Translations under genes and position numbers: made by a program | Assembly (NCBI GenBank): GCA_002281855.1 | Contig: NCHQ01000040.1 | Span: 1-49,163, forward strand | Reading direction: 5' to 3' | Length of the DNA: 49,163 nucleotides | Origin: Rhodospirillales bacterium 24-66-33 | Lineage (GTDB): Bacteria > Pseudomonadota > Alphaproteobacteria > Reyranellales > Reyranellaceae | Shown: positions 47,867-49,163 of the stretch, one piece after another | How positions within the stretch are numbered: the stretch's first letter is position 1 | Layout: the number at the start of each line of letters is the position of its first letter | Notes under the pieces: model-generated | Database searches by the model: none | What the model saw: only the letters and a program-made list of their open reading frames with translations | Told to the model about the DNA's origin: nothing

Positions 47867-48328
47867 CGGATGGGGATGCGTCGGATCTACCCAGTAGACT
47901 TCCTCGACCTTCTCGGCCGGGGTGATGTCGATGTTGATCGCCACGGCCTCGTTGTCGGAACGCACGAGCACGCATTCCAGCGGCTCGGTCTCAGAGGCAT
48001 TGATCTCCTGGTGCGGCACGTAGGGCGGCACGTAGATGAAGTCGCCGGGACCGGCCTCCGCGACGAACTGGAGCTCGTCGCCCCAGCGCATGCGGGCGCG
48101 GCCCTTCACGACGTAGATCACGCTCTCCAGGTGCCCGTGATGATGGGCGCCGGTCTTGGCGTGGGCATGGATGGTCACCGTGCCGGCCCACAGCTTCTGG
48201 GCGCCGACGCGGGCGAAATTGATCGCCGCGGCCCGGTTCATGCCCGGGGTCTGGGCGGTGTTGGTGTCGAGCGATCCGGCGGGGATGACCCGCACGCCGT
48301 CATGCTTCCAGTCGGTGGGGCCGGTCAT
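47855..48328 (-). CDS. Cupin-domain protein with histidine-rich tail
   Basis: A 157-aa single-cupin protein. Metal-binding motif GAHHHGHLESVIYVVKGRARMRWGDEL, then PGDFIYVPPYVPHQEINASE, the two conserved cupin blocks. It ends with PTHPHPHKH, an unusual His tail that may bind metal. ATG 48328 has GGAG six bases upstream. Function of such stand-alone cupins is usually unassigned. Divergent from moaB. Confidence 0.9.
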   Translation of the reverse strand: MTGPTDWKHDGVRVIPAGSLDTNTAQTPGMNRAAAINFARVGAQKLWAGTVTIHAHAKTGAHHHGHLESVIYVVKGRARMRWGDELQFVAEAGPGDFIYVPPYVPHQEINASETEPLECVLVRSDNEAVAINIDITPAEKVEEVYWVDPTHPHPHKH

Positions 48329-48491
48329 GTTGTCTCCGAGCTTTGCGAACTTCCGGGTGGCAATCACTAGATTGCGGCTGTGGAGAGTCAATGGAATGTC
48401 CTGATGGCTTTACGGCCGTACGAGGAAAAATCCTTCGGCGGTGTCTGTCGGATCTGCGATGGCGAACATCGAAGGATGTCGAGTCCTGGGG

Positions 48492-48497
48492 TATAGT
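48492..48497 (+). promoter_or_regulatory. Predicted -10 element giving a leaderless moaB mRNA
   Basis: TATAGT lies six bases before the moaB ATG. Start sites normally fall 6-7 bases after a -10 box, which would put +1 on the ATG itself. No ribosome-binding site precedes the ATG. The -35 match (TCGAAG at 17 bp) is weak. Confidence 0.4.
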
Positions 48498-48503
48498 GAA
48501 CGC

Positions 48504-49052
48504 ATGAACCGCATCGACGAGACCAAGCCCTTCAAGCCGGTGAACATCGCCGTTCTCACGGTTTCCGACACGCGCACGCTCGAGACCGACAAGTCGGGCG
48601 ACACGCTGGTCGAGCGCATCGCGCGCGACGGCCATGTCCTGGCCGACCGCGCCATCGTCACCGACGACGTGGCGCTCATCCGGGCGCAGGTGCAGAAGTG
48701 GATCGACGATCCAAGCATCGAGGTGGTGATCTCGACCGGCGGCACCGGCGTCACCGGCCGCGATGTCACGCCCGAGGCGCTGGAGGCGCTGTTCGAGAAG
48801 AAGATCGACGGGTTCGGCGAGACCTTCCGCTGGATCAGCTTCCAGAAGATCGGCACCTCGACCATGCAGAGCCGCGCCACGGCGGGCGTCGCCAATGCCA
48901 CCTACATCTTCGCCTTGCCGGGCTCGACCGGCGCCTGCAAGGACGGCTGGGACGACATCCTGCGTCAGCAGCTCGACATCCGCTTCCGCCCCTGCAACTT
49001 CGCCGAGCTGATGCCGCGCCTCAACGAAGGCAAGATGCCACGCAGTGGCTGA
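48504..49052 (+). CDS. moaB: Molybdenum cofactor biosynthesis protein B
   Basis: A 182-aa MoaB/Mog-type molybdopterin adenylyltransferase-fold protein. KPVNIAVLTVSDTRTLETDKSGDTL and VISTGGTGVTGRDVTPEAL are diagnostic; PGSTGACKDGWDDILRQQL closes the fold. ATG 48504 matches the family start; an upstream in-frame extension would be needed only if the leader is translated, which is unlikely. No other molybdenum genes are nearby. Confidence 0.97.
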   Translation: MNRIDETKPFKPVNIAVLTVSDTRTLETDKSGDTLVERIARDGHVLADRAIVTDDVALIRAQVQKWIDDPSIEVVISTGGTGVTGRDVTPEALEALFEKKIDGFGETFRWISFQKIGTSTMQSRATAGVANATYIFALPGSTGACKDGWDDILRQQLDIRFRPCNFAELMPRLNEGKMPRSG

Positions 49053-49064
49053 CATACGAATTCC

Positions 49065-49163
49065 CCTCATCCTGAGGAGCGCCGCGAAGCGGCGCGTCTC
49101 GAAGGATGGGCAACAGGCAAGGTGCGCGTTCCCACCCTTCGAGACGGCCCTTCGGGCCTCCTC
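49065..49163. repeat. Cloverleaf-type palindromic repeat, family A copy 4, cut by window edge
   Basis: Left arm CCTCATCCTGAGGAG, left hairpin CGCCGC-GAA-GCGGCG, central stem with one mismatch (CCCACCCTTCGAGACG on the right), right hairpin GCCC-TTC-GGGC; the closing arm runs off the window. It starts 12 bp after moaB. Confidence 0.9.

Overview
This is a high-G+C chromosomal segment from an alphaproteobacterium, probably Rhodospirillales or a Reyranella-like lineage. That placement is inferred from three gene layouts: a separate F0 operon with paired b and b' subunits, the ispH-thrB-rnhA cluster with an APH-type homoserine kinase, and glycine dehydrogenase split into gcvPA and gcvPB behind a tandem glycine riboswitch. 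No 16S rRNA lies in the window, so the genus is not established.

Positions 1-3920 are an accessory block, visibly more A+T-rich than the rest. It ends at the 3' side of a tRNA-Ser(GGA) gene. It holds a truncated nuclease gene, a DNA methyltransferase fused to a PD-(D/E)xK-like nuclease domain, and an overlapping pair consisting of a HicA-like small protein and a 354-aa protein of unknown function. No integrase is visible.

Positions 4200-20240 carry translation genes on the minus strand: lepA, pheST, rpmI-rplT, infC and thrS. The usual thrS-infC-rpmI-rplT-pheST cluster is broken between infC and rpmI by about 6.8 kb. The break holds an SDR enzyme, a sensor kinase co-translated with a phosphatase-like protein that has lost its nucleophile, three overlapping response regulators and a secreted protein. 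infC appears to start at AUA.

Positions 20400-30700 hold mixed housekeeping and accessory genes: a GT4 glycosyltransferase, an alpha/beta hydrolase, a broken SDR pseudogene, a TPR protein, ispH-thrB-rnhA, an overlapping operon of CDGSH protein, lipoprotein and Fe-S oxidoreductase, a gamma-glutamylcyclotransferase-like protein, and a TetR regulator with three operator-like palindromes. Positions 31027-35905 are the glycine cleavage operon (riboswitch, gcvT, gcvH, gcvPA, gcvPB). Positions 36071-38632 are the F0 operon with its terminator.

Positions 38785-47733 look like an organosulfur locus: a thiol-dioxygenase-like cupin fused to four rhodanese domains, a lytic transglycosylase, a family III CoA transferase overlapping a stand-alone thiol dioxygenase, and a TctCBA tripartite tricarboxylate transporter. 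Together they fit uptake and oxidation of a thiol acid such as 3-mercaptopropionate. The window ends with a cupin protein and moaB, which may have a leaderless mRNA.

Intergenic palindromic elements are scattered throughout. The main family (four copies, about 110 bp) folds on paper into a cloverleaf: an outer stem, a left hairpin, a central stem and a right hairpin. The two side hairpins change sequence between copies while keeping perfect pairing.
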